The notes under the pieces: model-generated
Database searches by the model: none
Seen by the model: the letters and a program-made list of their open reading frames with translations, nothing else
What the model was told of the DNA's origin: nothing
Assembly (NCBI RefSeq): GCF_001423615.1
Contig: NZ_LMOU01000001.1
Location: 1,409,104-1,473,103, forward strand
Origin: Microbacterium sp. Leaf159
Lineage (GTDB): Bacteria; Actinomycetota; Actinomycetes; Actinomycetales; Microbacteriaceae
Reading direction: 5' to 3'
DNA length: 64,000 nucleotides
In this document: piece by piece, positions 41,961-51,303 of the stretch
Numbering within the stretch: position 1 is the stretch's first letter
How the letters are laid out: every line of letters begins with the position of its first letter
Translations under genes and position numbers: made by a program

Positions 41961-43736
41961 CTACCGGACGACCTGGATGGCCTCCGTGCGAGGAGCGGCG
42001 GGAAGGAGCATCCGGAACTCGGTGCCGACGCCCTCCTTGCTCGTCACGTCCATGGATCCGCCGTGGGCGAGCATGATCGCCCGGGTGATCGTGAGCCCGA
42101 GCCCCACCCCGGGGACCGCGTTCTGCGTCGCCGTCGATGCGCGGAAGAAACGTGTGAACAGCATTCCCTGCTCGTCTTCGGGGATCCCGACGCCGGTGTC
42201 CCTGACCGCGAGCTCGACCGCTCCGTCGAGCATCCGCACGCTCGCCGTGACCCGCCCGCCGGAGCCCGTGAACTTGATCGCGTTCGAGAGGAGGTTGTCG
42301 AGCGCCTGACCGATCCGCCCCGCGTCGATCGACAGACGCACAGGAGCGGTCGGCACCTCGGCGACGATCTCGATCCCCTCGCGCTGCGCATGGGGTCCGG
42401 CGGACTCCACGGCATTGCGTACGAGCTCGACGACGTCGGCCTCTCGGCGCTCGAGCGGGAACCTGCCGGACTCGACCTGAGCGGTGAAGAGGAGGTCGCC
42501 CACGAGGTTGAGGAGCCGCTGCGCATTGCGCTCGATGATCCCGACGAACTCCTGCTGATCGGTCGTGAGCGGCTGCGCCGGGTCGTTCTGCAGCAGATCG
42601 AGGAATCCGATGATCGCGCTCAGCGGCGTGCGGAGCTCATGCGAGATCATGCCGACGAACTCGTCCTTCATGCGCGCGACCTCGACCGCCCTGGTCTCGT
42701 CGGTGATCACGAGCAGGTAGCCGTGCCGAGAGCCGTCCGAGTCCTGGTACGGCGACACCGTCATGCGCGCGGGCACAGAGGATCCGCCGACCGTCGTGAC
42801 GTCGATGTGCGAGTCGACCGACAGCCCCGAGTCGGCCTCGTCGAACAGCGCCCGCAGCCCGGGGTGCAGTCCGTCCTCGGTGCGCTCCGCACCCTGCGGG
42901 GCGAACTGCGCGAGCACCGTCGGCTCGAAGAACCGGTCGACACGCACCTCGGCGAGCGCCTCGCGCACGGGCATGCCCAGCAGACGCACGGCGCCGGGGT
43001 TCCATGCGCTGATCGTGCCGCAGTTGTCGGTGGCGATGACCGCCTGCCCGGTGATCGAGTTCCACAGGCTCGTGAACGACTCCGAGAGGCCGCGGTACTG
43101 CTGCTCGCTGGCGCTGAGCTTCTCGAGCATCGCCTGGTTCGCGACGAGTGCGGCCGTCCGCTCGGCGACGAGAGCCTCGGCCTGCGATGTGCGCAATCGC
43201 TGCAGTCTGGACAGCTCGTTCACGATCGCGCCCACCGTCGCGAAGACGAGGGGCCCGATGATGCCGCGCAGCCAGGCGGCAGAATCCTCGGGCGGATCGA
43301 TGATGTTCGGCATCAACAGCGCGATCGACGTGAAGATCCCGACGATGAAGACCTGCCTGCGACCGGGAGACGCGGCGATCCAGATCACGGGCAGGAGGAC
43401 GAGAGAGGAGAAGAGCGAGGAGGCGGCGCCGGTTCCTGCGCGCAACGCGCCGATGCCGAGGAGGTCGATGATGGGGACCAGCATCACGACCCAGCCGTCG
43501 TACACGCCTCGCGCGGACAGGACAGCGGCGAGCGCGGTCACGACAGCGACCGCGAGGATGCCGGAGACGGCGACGACGGCGTCGGTGACCGGAACCCCGG
43601 GGATCGCCCACATCAGGAGAGCGGCGATCCCGACCGCGATCGCCGTGGGTCCCTGCTTCATCAGCGGAGTGGGATTGTCGAAGTACTTTCGCCATCCCCG
43701 CTCCATCGACGCCTGCACGACGTTCGTCGTGGTCAT
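41961..43736 (-). CDS. Membrane sensor histidine kinase with PAS domain
   Basis: A 591-residue sensor kinase. Residues about 30-190 contain five or six membrane segments; a short coiled segment (ELSRLQRLRTSQAEALVAERTAAL) leads to a PAS domain (about 225-345; ITGQAVIATDNCGTISAWNPGA). The HisKA box MISHELRTPLSAIIGFLDLL has the phospho-accepting His near residue 362, and the ATPase part has NLLSNAIKFTGSGG, DTGVGIPEDEQ and GLGLTITRAIMLAHGG. It is the last gene of a seven-gene operon and overlaps the preceding receiver gene as ATGA, so the two probably form a phosphorelay pair. Confidence 0.93.
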   Translation of the reverse strand: MTTTNVVQASMERGWRKYFDNPTPLMKQGPTAIAVGIAALLMWAIPGVPVTDAVVAVSGILAVAVVTALAAVLSARGVYDGWVVMLVPIIDLLGIGALRAGTGAASSLFSSLVLLPVIWIAASPGRRQVFIVGIFTSIALLMPNIIDPPEDSAAWLRGIIGPLVFATVGAIVNELSRLQRLRTSQAEALVAERTAALVANQAMLEKLSASEQQYRGLSESFTSLWNSITGQAVIATDNCGTISAWNPGAVRLLGMPVREALAEVRVDRFFEPTVLAQFAPQGAERTEDGLHPGLRALFDEADSGLSVDSHIDVTTVGGSSVPARMTVSPYQDSDGSRHGYLLVITDETRAVEVARMKDEFVGMISHELRTPLSAIIGFLDLLQNDPAQPLTTDQQEFVGIIERNAQRLLNLVGDLLFTAQVESGRFPLERREADVVELVRNAVESAGPHAQREGIEIVAEVPTAPVRLSIDAGRIGQALDNLLSNAIKFTGSGGRVTASVRMLDGAVELAVRDTGVGIPEDEQGMLFTRFFRASTATQNAVPGVGLGLTITRAIMLAHGGSMDVTSKEGVGTEFRMLLPAAPRTEAIQVVR

Positions 43737-44080
43737 CGCGCCACGCCTCGGAGCAGTCGACGCAGATCGGCTCCGACGATGGGCTTCGGCAACGCCGCAT
43801 CGGCATCCGGATAGTCGGCGACGTCCAGCACCGAACTCACGATCAGGAAGCAGTCGGGGAACCGGTCACGCACCTGGCGGGCGCACTCCTCGCCGGTGAT
43901 GCCCGGCAGCAGGAGGTCGATCACCGCGACAGCCGGGTTCATCCCCGCAAAGGCGGCGATCGCGGTCTCGGCGTCCATCGCCGCGAACACATCGAATCCC
44001 TCACGGTCGAGATACCGCTGCAGGAGATCCATCTGATCAGCGCTGTCCTCGACGACGAGGGCCAGCGGCCGCGCGCTCAT
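43733..44080 (-). CDS. Stand-alone response regulator receiver protein
   Basis: A 115-residue receiver domain with no output domain. The acidic pair is Glu11-Asp12 (LVVEDSADQ), the phosphorylation site is Asp55 in AVIDLLLPG, and Lys99 is in ALPKPI. Such single-domain receivers act by protein contact or as phospho-shuttles. It overlaps the small membrane-protein gene and the kinase gene by four bases on each side, pointing to tight co-expression. The likely partner kinase is the next gene. Confidence 0.93.
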   Translation of the reverse strand: MSARPLALVVEDSADQMDLLQRYLDREGFDVFAAMDAETAIAAFAGMNPAVAVIDLLLPGITGEECARQVRDRFPDCFLIVSSVLDVADYPDADAALPKPIVGADLRRLLRGVAR

Positions 44081-44220
44081 CGCAGGAACAGCTCTCGCAC
44101 GATGACGATCACGACGACGATGCCGAGGGCGAGGAGCGCCTGCGGGATGAGGCGCTTCTCGCGACGGGCGTCCGTCGCGATCTCCTCCTCCTCGGCGCTG
44201 CGCGAGGGTGCTTCGGTCAT
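44077..44220 (-). CDS. 47-residue single-span membrane protein
   Basis: A very short protein: an acidic to basic cytosolic start (EEEEIATDARREKRL) and one membrane helix (ALLALGIVVVIVIVRELF) ending in Arg. It has no known family that I can name. The reality of the gene is supported by ATGA overlaps with the glycosyltransferase stop upstream and the receiver start downstream, an arrangement that extends through the whole operon. A role as a small partner of the membrane glycosyltransferase or the kinase is possible. Confidence 0.72.
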   Translation of the reverse strand: MTEAPSRSAEEEEIATDARREKRLIPQALLALGIVVVIVIVRELFLR

Positions 44221-45704
44221 GAGTCGACCCGTCCGATCTTCTCGGTCTTGATCCATGCGGCGTCGGCGTGACGCCATTCCTTGATGTACGAATCGACGGT
44301 GATGGCGCAGAGCAGCGAGCCGTATCCGCACACGTACAGGAGCAGCCCGGCGAAGAACCGTCCGCCGGGGAGCGGCTCGACGGTGCGCGCGAGCCAGATG
44401 CCGAGCATCGAGATCGGGCCCCAGAGGTAGAAGATGACCGCCCACGTGATTCGGGTCTGGTCGGTGACCGCGAGTCCGAGCTCGCTCAGCCCCGCGTCGA
44501 ACAGCCAGGGGAAGAGGGCTATGGCCATCAGGATCAATGCACCGAGCCCCGGGAACATCAGCGCTTCACGCCACGACTGACGCCCGATCCGCGGATCCAG
44601 CTGCACCGCATAGAGCATCGAGAAGAGGTAGATGCAGGCGGCCGCGATCCACATGAAGCGGAACACGAACTCGGCGATGTCGCTGTGCAGGACCAGCAGC
44701 ACGAGAAGGGCGGATGCCGCGAGGATCATGAAGGCCGGGAGGAGCAGGATCGTGAACCACGCGAGCCCGAACGAGAAGCTCCCCAGATTGTGCACCCGGC
44801 TGGGGCGGAACCACAGCGTGCGATAGATCGACGTCAGTTGCACGTTGCCTCGCGCCCACCGCAGTCGCTGCTTCCAGAGGCTGTCGATCGTGCGGGGCTC
44901 CTCGGCGAGAACGACCGCGTGCGGCTCGAAGACCATGCGCCGGCCGGCGAGCTGCCCCTCGAACGTCGTCATGGTGTCCTCGGCGAGCGTGCCGGTCGGG
45001 ATTCGACCGCCGATCGCCTCGAGGTTCGCGCGCGAGTGCAGCTGCGCACCGCCGGCGAGGCAGGCGATCGCGCCGCCCACGTTCTGGGTCCGGCGCGCCG
45101 AGAGCTGGCCGATCACGTACTCGATCGCGATGAAGCGCGTCAGATAGTTGCGGTCTCGGCTGCCCTCGGCGATGTACGCGGTGACCGCCCCGACCTTCTC
45201 GTCGGCGAGGTGCCTGCTCATCTTGCGCAGCGAGTCGCGCGCGAAGATGACGTCGGCGTCCATGATCAGCACGGCCTCGGTCCACTCATCCGCGAGGACG
45301 ATCTCGAGACCGTGGTTCAGCGTGTGCGCCTTGCCCTGGCCGCCCTGGTCGCGGCGCAGATGCACGACGCGACCGGGGTACGCCTGGGCCTTCGCCGCCA
45401 CGACCGCGGGGGTGTCGTCGGTCGACGCGTCATCGATCACGAAGATCCGGAGTCGATCCGCCGGATACTCCAGCTGCGTCAGTCGGTCGATCGCCTGGCC
45501 GAGCACCAGGCCCTCGTTCCAGGCGGGGATCAGCACGGCGATGCGAGGGTGATACGGAGCGGCCTTGCCGTAGTGATTGCGGAACGCGTGCAGGGGCAGC
45601 ACGAGGAACTGCAGGCCCGTGTTGACGACGGGAAGCGTGCCGACGAACACGCAGATCAGCAGGATGACGACCACGACGGTCTCGACCCAGGTGAGCTCCG
45701 GCAT
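44217..45704 (-). CDS. Membrane glycosyltransferase family 2 (processive type)
   Basis: A 495-residue membrane enzyme. An N-terminal helix (VVVVILLICVFVGTLPVV) precedes the GT-A domain: AVLIPAWNEG, FVIDDAST, the metal-binding DAD (149-151), AGGAQLHSRANLEAIGG, then EDTMTT and QRLRWARGN, the D,D,D,Q-x-x-R-W set of cellulose/hyaluronan/poly-GlcNAc synthases. Four or more membrane helices follow. It likely polymerises or transfers a sugar from a nucleotide sugar while passing the product across the membrane. Its start overlaps the PHP gene stop (TGATG), and its stop overlaps the 47-residue gene. Confidence 0.92.
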   Translation of the reverse strand: MPELTWVETVVVVILLICVFVGTLPVVNTGLQFLVLPLHAFRNHYGKAAPYHPRIAVLIPAWNEGLVLGQAIDRLTQLEYPADRLRIFVIDDASTDDTPAVVAAKAQAYPGRVVHLRRDQGGQGKAHTLNHGLEIVLADEWTEAVLIMDADVIFARDSLRKMSRHLADEKVGAVTAYIAEGSRDRNYLTRFIAIEYVIGQLSARRTQNVGGAIACLAGGAQLHSRANLEAIGGRIPTGTLAEDTMTTFEGQLAGRRMVFEPHAVVLAEEPRTIDSLWKQRLRWARGNVQLTSIYRTLWFRPSRVHNLGSFSFGLAWFTILLLPAFMILAASALLVLLVLHSDIAEFVFRFMWIAAACIYLFSMLYAVQLDPRIGRQSWREALMFPGLGALILMAIALFPWLFDAGLSELGLAVTDQTRITWAVIFYLWGPISMLGIWLARTVEPLPGGRFFAGLLLYVCGYGSLLCAITVDSYIKEWRHADAAWIKTEKIGRVDS

Positions 45705-46420
45705 CAGCGCTGCGCCTCCCGCTCGCCCAGGAGCTCGGCGACGCGTGAATAGCGACCCACCTCGGACGCCACGTGGCTGTCGGTGGAGGCGACGAGCTCG
45801 GCTCCCGCATCACGCAGGGCATCGAGCAGGGGGATGCCGGGACACCCCCACTTCTCGTTCACCTCGACCATCGTGTCGGTCTCTGCGGCGGCCTTCGCCC
45901 AGGCGGCGACCCGTTCCGCGCCGAGGTCGCCTTCGGCCAGCCCGATCTTCGGGAGGAGGGAGAAGCAGTGCGCCAGCTGGTTGCCCGGGTGGCGGCGCAT
46001 GGCGGCGATCAGCGCGGACACCAGCTGGTCGAGTGCATCCTCCGTGCCCCAGCCGGCGGCGATCCGCTCGCGCACGGCACTCGGGCTGAGCGGCCCCTCG
46101 ACGCCCGGGAACTGGTGGTCGGCGATCAGGATGCGATCGATCCCCGCGGGCAGCACGGGGATGTCGAGCGCGCCCGAGGCATCCAGGATCTTCGCCTCCA
46201 CGCCGGTCAGGACCGTGAGCCCCTCGGGAACGCGCAGGGCGCGCACCGCGCTGAGGTACTCGGGCACCCATGTGGTGGTGCTGCGGACGTGATCGACGAG
46301 GCGGAGCGTCTCAAGACCCGCGACGGATGCTGCCGTGACGTTCTCGGCGAGCGTCGAGACGGCATCGTCCGAGAACGTCGAGTGGACGTGGTGATCGCCT
46401 CGCAGCAGGGCGTGGGTCAC
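45704..46420 (-). CDS. PHP domain phosphoesterase
   Basis: A 238-residue PHP-fold protein. Metal ligands are seen in RGDHHVHSTFSDDA (His10, His12 and Asp18/19), RLVDHVRS, TGVEAKIL, ILIADHQF, LAHCFS and the closing STDSHVASEVGRYS. PHP enzymes hydrolyse phosphate esters, for example histidinol phosphate, phosphotyrosine in capsule regulation (CpsB/YwqE type), or nucleotides. In an operon with a processive glycosyltransferase the phosphotyrosine or sugar-phosphate options are attractive but unproven. It overlaps ATP-grasp and GT2 genes by four and one bases. Confidence 0.87.
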   Translation of the reverse strand: MTHALLRGDHHVHSTFSDDAVSTLAENVTAASVAGLETLRLVDHVRSTTTWVPEYLSAVRALRVPEGLTVLTGVEAKILDASGALDIPVLPAGIDRILIADHQFPGVEGPLSPSAVRERIAAGWGTEDALDQLVSALIAAMRRHPGNQLAHCFSLLPKIGLAEGDLGAERVAAWAKAAAETDTMVEVNEKWGCPGIPLLDALRDAGAELVASTDSHVASEVGRYSRVAELLGEREAQR

Positions 46421-47406
46421 AGCTCCTCCTGATGCCCGGCGTGCGCGGACACGAGCACCTCGTCGACCTCGACGATGATGTCTTCGAGGAAGCGCACGGA
46501 GGCGACCTCGCGGAACGGGATGCTCGTGGGGATGTCGCGCCCGAGGAACAGGTCCGCGACGAGCGAGGGGATGTCCACCCCTGCCGCGATGGTGAGCGGA
46601 AGCGCTCCGGGGAACCGCGGGTTGACCTCGAGCAGCACGGCCCGCCCCTCGCGGTCACGGCGGAGCTGCACGTTGGCGACGCCGACGAGACCGATGGCCC
46701 GCGCGATGGCAGCGGCGGTCTCTTCGAGCTCCGGGTCGTGTACGGTACGGCCGGCGATCGCCACACCCGAGTCGACTCTGGCGCGGGTGCGGGGTACGGC
46801 GGCGACCACGGTTCCGGCGGCGTCCGCGATCACGTCGACCGAGTATTCCTCGCCCGGGAGGTAGTCCTGGACGATGAGTCCTTCATCCAGCGGCAGCGAT
46901 TCGAGCGCCGCGCGATCGGGCACCATGCGGATGCCCCGGCTGCCCGCGCCCTGACGGGGCTTGGCGAAGACCGGGAACTCCCAGTCGACGGCGGCCGCGT
47001 CAGCCCCGGCGAGCACCGTGCGCGGAGTGCGACCGGTGGACTCGCAGCGTTCGGCGAGCAGCAGCTTGTCGAGCGCCACCGAGAGCGTGTCCTGGGACGG
47101 AGCTGCGAGCACGGCGGGCGCGAGGTCGTCGCGGCGGCCGGCCAGCGCGATCAGCTCGACGTCGACGGTCGAGATCACGAGGTCGAGCCGGTCCTCGGTC
47201 ACCATCCGCGAGATCGCCGGCACGAAGTCCTCGTCTCGACCGGGCGGCACGAGACGACGATGCGTCGGGGGCACCAGGTAGATGCCGCTCGCCCAGCCGT
47301 CCATGTCGGCGGCGAAGACCTCGAGGTCGGAGCGACGCAGGAGGGAGCGGATCACGGCGACTCCGGCGGGGCCTCCCGCGCCGGTCACCAGTACGCGTGC
47401 AGACAT
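46417..47406 (-). CDS. ATP-grasp domain ligase
   Basis: A 329-residue protein with the N-terminal pre-ATP-grasp fold (RVLVTGAGGPAGVAVIRSLL) and the ATP-grasp core: ALDKLLLAERCESTG, FPVFAKPRQGAGSRGI for the nucleotide and phosphate, LIVQDYLPGEEYSVDVIAD, and LLEVNPRFPGALPLTIAAG with the magnesium-binding Glu and Asn. It resembles carbamoyl-phosphate-synthase-like ligases that join a carboxylate to an amine or similar group. The start at 47406 (ATG after GGGAGAG) overlaps the stop of the upstream fusion gene (TGATG); 57 further in-frame codons upstream are rejected. Confidence 0.9.
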   Translation of the reverse strand: MSARVLVTGAGGPAGVAVIRSLLRRSDLEVFAADMDGWASGIYLVPPTHRRLVPPGRDEDFVPAISRMVTEDRLDLVISTVDVELIALAGRRDDLAPAVLAAPSQDTLSVALDKLLLAERCESTGRTPRTVLAGADAAAVDWEFPVFAKPRQGAGSRGIRMVPDRAALESLPLDEGLIVQDYLPGEEYSVDVIADAAGTVVAAVPRTRARVDSGVAIAGRTVHDPELEETAAAIARAIGLVGVANVQLRRDREGRAVLLEVNPRFPGALPLTIAAGVDIPSLVADLFLGRDIPTSIPFREVASVRFLEDIIVEVDEVLVSAHAGHQEEL

Positions 47407-48449
47407 CAGCTCTCCCGCCGTGCGAGTTCGTGGGCGCCGATGAACTCGGCGGTCTCGCGCACGACCTCGAGCGGCTCCACGGCCACTCCCCCGCCGAAAC
47501 GCGACCAGTATCGGGCGGTGGCGGTCACGAAGTCGGGCTCGAGGTAGTCCCGCATCGCGGTCTGCGAGGCGAAGCACTCGAGCAGCCGGAGCTTCTGAGG
47601 GAGGTCCTGGTCGATGCGGACGAAGCGAGTCGGCCGGAAGTCGATCGTCGACGAGGGGCTCTGATAGCAGGCAACGGTGCCCACCCGCCTGGTGGCGGCG
47701 ATCGTCGCCTCGCTCACAGCCCGGTGGTCCTGGTGGCGGTCATGACTGGAGTGCGTGTAGACGATCGTCGGTCGCACCTCCTGCACGACTTCCTCGATCA
47801 GACGCACCGTCGCGCCGCCGCCGGAGATCTCGGTGTCGACGAGGTCCTTCAGGAAGAGGCGGGCGCCCAGCATGTCGGCGGACGCCAGCGACTCGTGCTG
47901 ACGACTCTCGGCGTCTCCTCCGCGTGAGCCGCGAGAGAGGGTCAGCACCGTGATCGAGTCGCCTGCGCGTGCGTGAGCGGCGAGGATGCCGCCGACGCCG
48001 ATCTCGACGTCGTCGGGGTGAGCACCGATCGCGAGAACCACCTCCCGCGAGCGGTTCGCCTCGCGTCGGGCGCGCCCCTCGGCCGCGAGCCGTGCGACAG
48101 CCTCGACCAGTCGAGCGTTGTCGAGCGGCTTGGTCAGGAACTCGTCCGCCTGCGCTCGCAGTGCCGAGACGGCGTATTCGACCGAGACGTGCGCGGTCAT
48201 CACGATGACCGGGACGAGCGGATCCTTCCGGCGGAGTTCCGCGAGGAGCTCGAGTCCGTCGAGACCGGGCATCTCGATGTCGGTGACGACGACGTCCGGA
48301 GTGAAGAGTGCGAGGCGTTCGACGGCTGCGAGGCCGTCCTCGGCGACCACGACTTCGCAGCCGGCCCGCCTCTCGAGCACGGTCTTGACGAGCAGGGCGA
48401 CGTCAGGGTCGTCGTCGACGACCAGGACGCGGGGTGCATCCTGAGGCAT
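47406..48449 (-). CDS. Fusion of response regulator receiver domain and PIG-L family deacetylase
   Basis: A 347-residue protein that joins signalling to a hydrolase. Residues 1-120 are a receiver with Asp12-Asp14, phosphorylation site Asp57 in VVVTDIEMPG, Thr/Ala switch MTAH and Lys107 in FLTKPLD. A basic link (RARREANRSRE) leads to a PIG-L/LmbE domain (from about 137) with the zinc motif AHPDDVEIG (His144, Asp146-147) and H239-Q-D-H242. PIG-L enzymes remove N-acetyl groups, mostly from GlcNAc-linked compounds. Phosphorylation may therefore control deacetylation. It is the first gene of the operon; ATG 48449 is preferred to a TTG 48 bases upstream. Confidence 0.92.
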   Translation of the reverse strand: MPQDAPRVLVVDDDPDVALLVKTVLERRAGCEVVVAEDGLAAVERLALFTPDVVVTDIEMPGLDGLELLAELRRKDPLVPVIVMTAHVSVEYAVSALRAQADEFLTKPLDNARLVEAVARLAAEGRARREANRSREVVLAIGAHPDDVEIGVGGILAAHARAGDSITVLTLSRGSRGGDAESRQHESLASADMLGARLFLKDLVDTEISGGGATVRLIEEVVQEVRPTIVYTHSSHDRHQDHRAVSEATIAATRRVGTVACYQSPSSTIDFRPTRFVRIDQDLPQKLRLLECFASQTAMRDYLEPDFVTATARYWSRFGGGVAVEPLEVVRETAEFIGAHELARRES

Positions 48450-48544
48450 ATCTGCAGCTCTCAATGGGGAGGTTCCCTGCCGGTCATGCTCCGGCAAGCG
48501 GCTCGCGACGCCCTTCGCGTCAGGAGCCCGAGGAAAATCGAGCG

Positions 48545-48568
48545 GGTATCCCTAAATACTGGCATACC
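48545..48568. promoter_or_regulatory. Inverted repeat in the promoter region of the receiver/PIG-L operon
   Basis: GGTATCCC-TAAATACT-GGCATACC is an 8-8-8 inverted repeat with seven of eight pairs matching. It stands about 95 bases upstream of the first gene of the seven-gene operon, in the only AT-rich part of the 165-base gap. It may be an operator or activator site. Confidence 0.45.
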
Positions 48569-48614
48569 GAGTCATCACCGGATGCGACTCGATCCCCCCG
48601 GGCATCCGGTCGCG

Positions 48615-48929
48615 TCAGGATGCGGTGCGCGCAGCCCGCTTCTCCTCCTGGAACACACGGATCGCCTCGTACCGCTCCGCCGATCGCGCACGGCGTTTGG
48701 TCGCCTCATCCTCGCGATTCTTGCGCGGCGCAGTGGTCGTCAGGTCATCGACGAGCGCTCTGGTGGCGCGCGCGATCTCTTCGACGGCACGATCGAAGAC
48801 ATCCTGGTTCACCCGGGACGGTGTGGTGGTCCCGGCGATCTTGCGCACGAACTGCAACGCGGCATCATGACACTCGTGGTCCGTGGCGGCGGGCTCGAGG
48901 TTGTTCAGAGGCACGATGTTGCGGCACAT
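48615..48929 (-). CDS. DUF2277 domain-containing protein
   Basis: A 104-residue basic protein that fits DUF2277 along its whole length: MCRNI at the start, NLEPAATDHECHDAALQFVRKI, then FDRAVEEIARATRALVDDL, and a charged C-terminal helix (EDEATKRRARSAERYEAIR). The function of the family is unknown. It is a single gene upstream of the receiver/PIG-L operon on the same strand with 165 bases between. Confidence 0.88.
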   Translation of the reverse strand: MCRNIVPLNNLEPAATDHECHDAALQFVRKIAGTTTPSRVNQDVFDRAVEEIARATRALVDDLTTTAPRKNREDEATKRRARSAERYEAIRVFQEEKRAARTAS

Positions 48930-49061
48930 ACCGGCACGGTACGCCGCGGCGCGGACATGCGGAAGACCTGGGACGAGGGATGGCGCGCGCAGTGCGCCCC
49001 TCAGTACTCTCGGCTAGGAGCGCGGCCACCCCAGCGACCGCCCACGCAGATCGGAGCGACC

Positions 49062-49478
49062 ATGACGAACCCGCCACCGCCCGGAGACTCGCAGTACACC
49101 CCGCCGGCATGGGACGGCACCGCACCCGCCGCGGACCCGTCCACGAACCCCGCCGCATACCCGGTCGCCGGCCCCGGCTATGCGACCCCACCGCCCGCGC
49201 CGGCCGGGAACGGACTCGCGATCGCCGGACTCGTCCTGGCGTTCGTGGTCGCCCCGCTCGGCCTCATCCTCAGCATCGTCGCCGCCGTCAAGCTCGGCAA
49301 GGCGGGAGCCTCGAAGGGACTCGCCGTAGCGGGCATCATCGTCGGTGCGGTGATCACGATCCTGTGGATCATCGGCATCGTGCTGCTCGTGACGGTGTTC
49401 GCGAACCTGTTCTCGATGTGCGCCGACCTCGGTCCGGGCGTCTGGCAGGTCGACGGCGTCACCTACACCTGCAGCTGA
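49062..49478 (+). CDS. DUF4190-like small membrane protein
   Basis: A 138-residue protein: a Pro/Ala/Thr-rich cytosolic N-terminus (about 1-48), then two membrane helices (AIAGLVLAFVVAPLGLILSIV and AGIIVGAVITILWIIGIVLL) joined by AAVKLGKAGASKGLAV, the pattern of DUF4190. The C-terminus has two cysteines (SMCADLGPGVWQVDGVTYTC) that could pair outside the membrane. GGAG lies five bases before the ATG at 49062; upstream in-frame codons are noise. A perfect terminator hairpin follows. Function unknown. Confidence 0.82.
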   Translation: MTNPPPPGDSQYTPPAWDGTAPAADPSTNPAAYPVAGPGYATPPPAPAGNGLAIAGLVLAFVVAPLGLILSIVAAVKLGKAGASKGLAVAGIIVGAVITILWIIGIVLLVTVFANLFSMCADLGPGVWQVDGVTYTCS

Positions 49479-49488
49479 GCACGCACAG

Positions 49489-49526
49489 GAGAAGGGGCCG
49501 GATGCTCTCGCATCCGGCCCCTTCTC
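49489..49526. terminator. Bidirectional terminator between DUF4190-like gene and guaB
   Basis: A perfect 17-bp stem (GAGAAGGGGCCGGATGC with its complement) and a TCTC loop, 10 bases after one stop codon and seven bases before the other. Confidence 0.92.
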
Positions 49527-49533
49527 ATTCGTC

Positions 49534-51081
<1,548 letters not shown>

Positions 51082-51303
51082 CTAAGCGCGGGGAGGCTGA
51101 GGAAATTCCCGGGCCCGCGTGGGCGCCGCCCTCAGCACGAGCGCACGCCCCATCCGGTATTTCGCAACTTCGTGATGGGATCGTTCTCACCGTGAGCAGA
51201 TCGTGCCTTGGTTGAAACAGAGCCGACACATTACGCTCATACCGTCGTACATCAAGGCCGATGAACAACCCTGTCATGGCCTGTGTACTCGGCTGGAGGT
51301 TCT

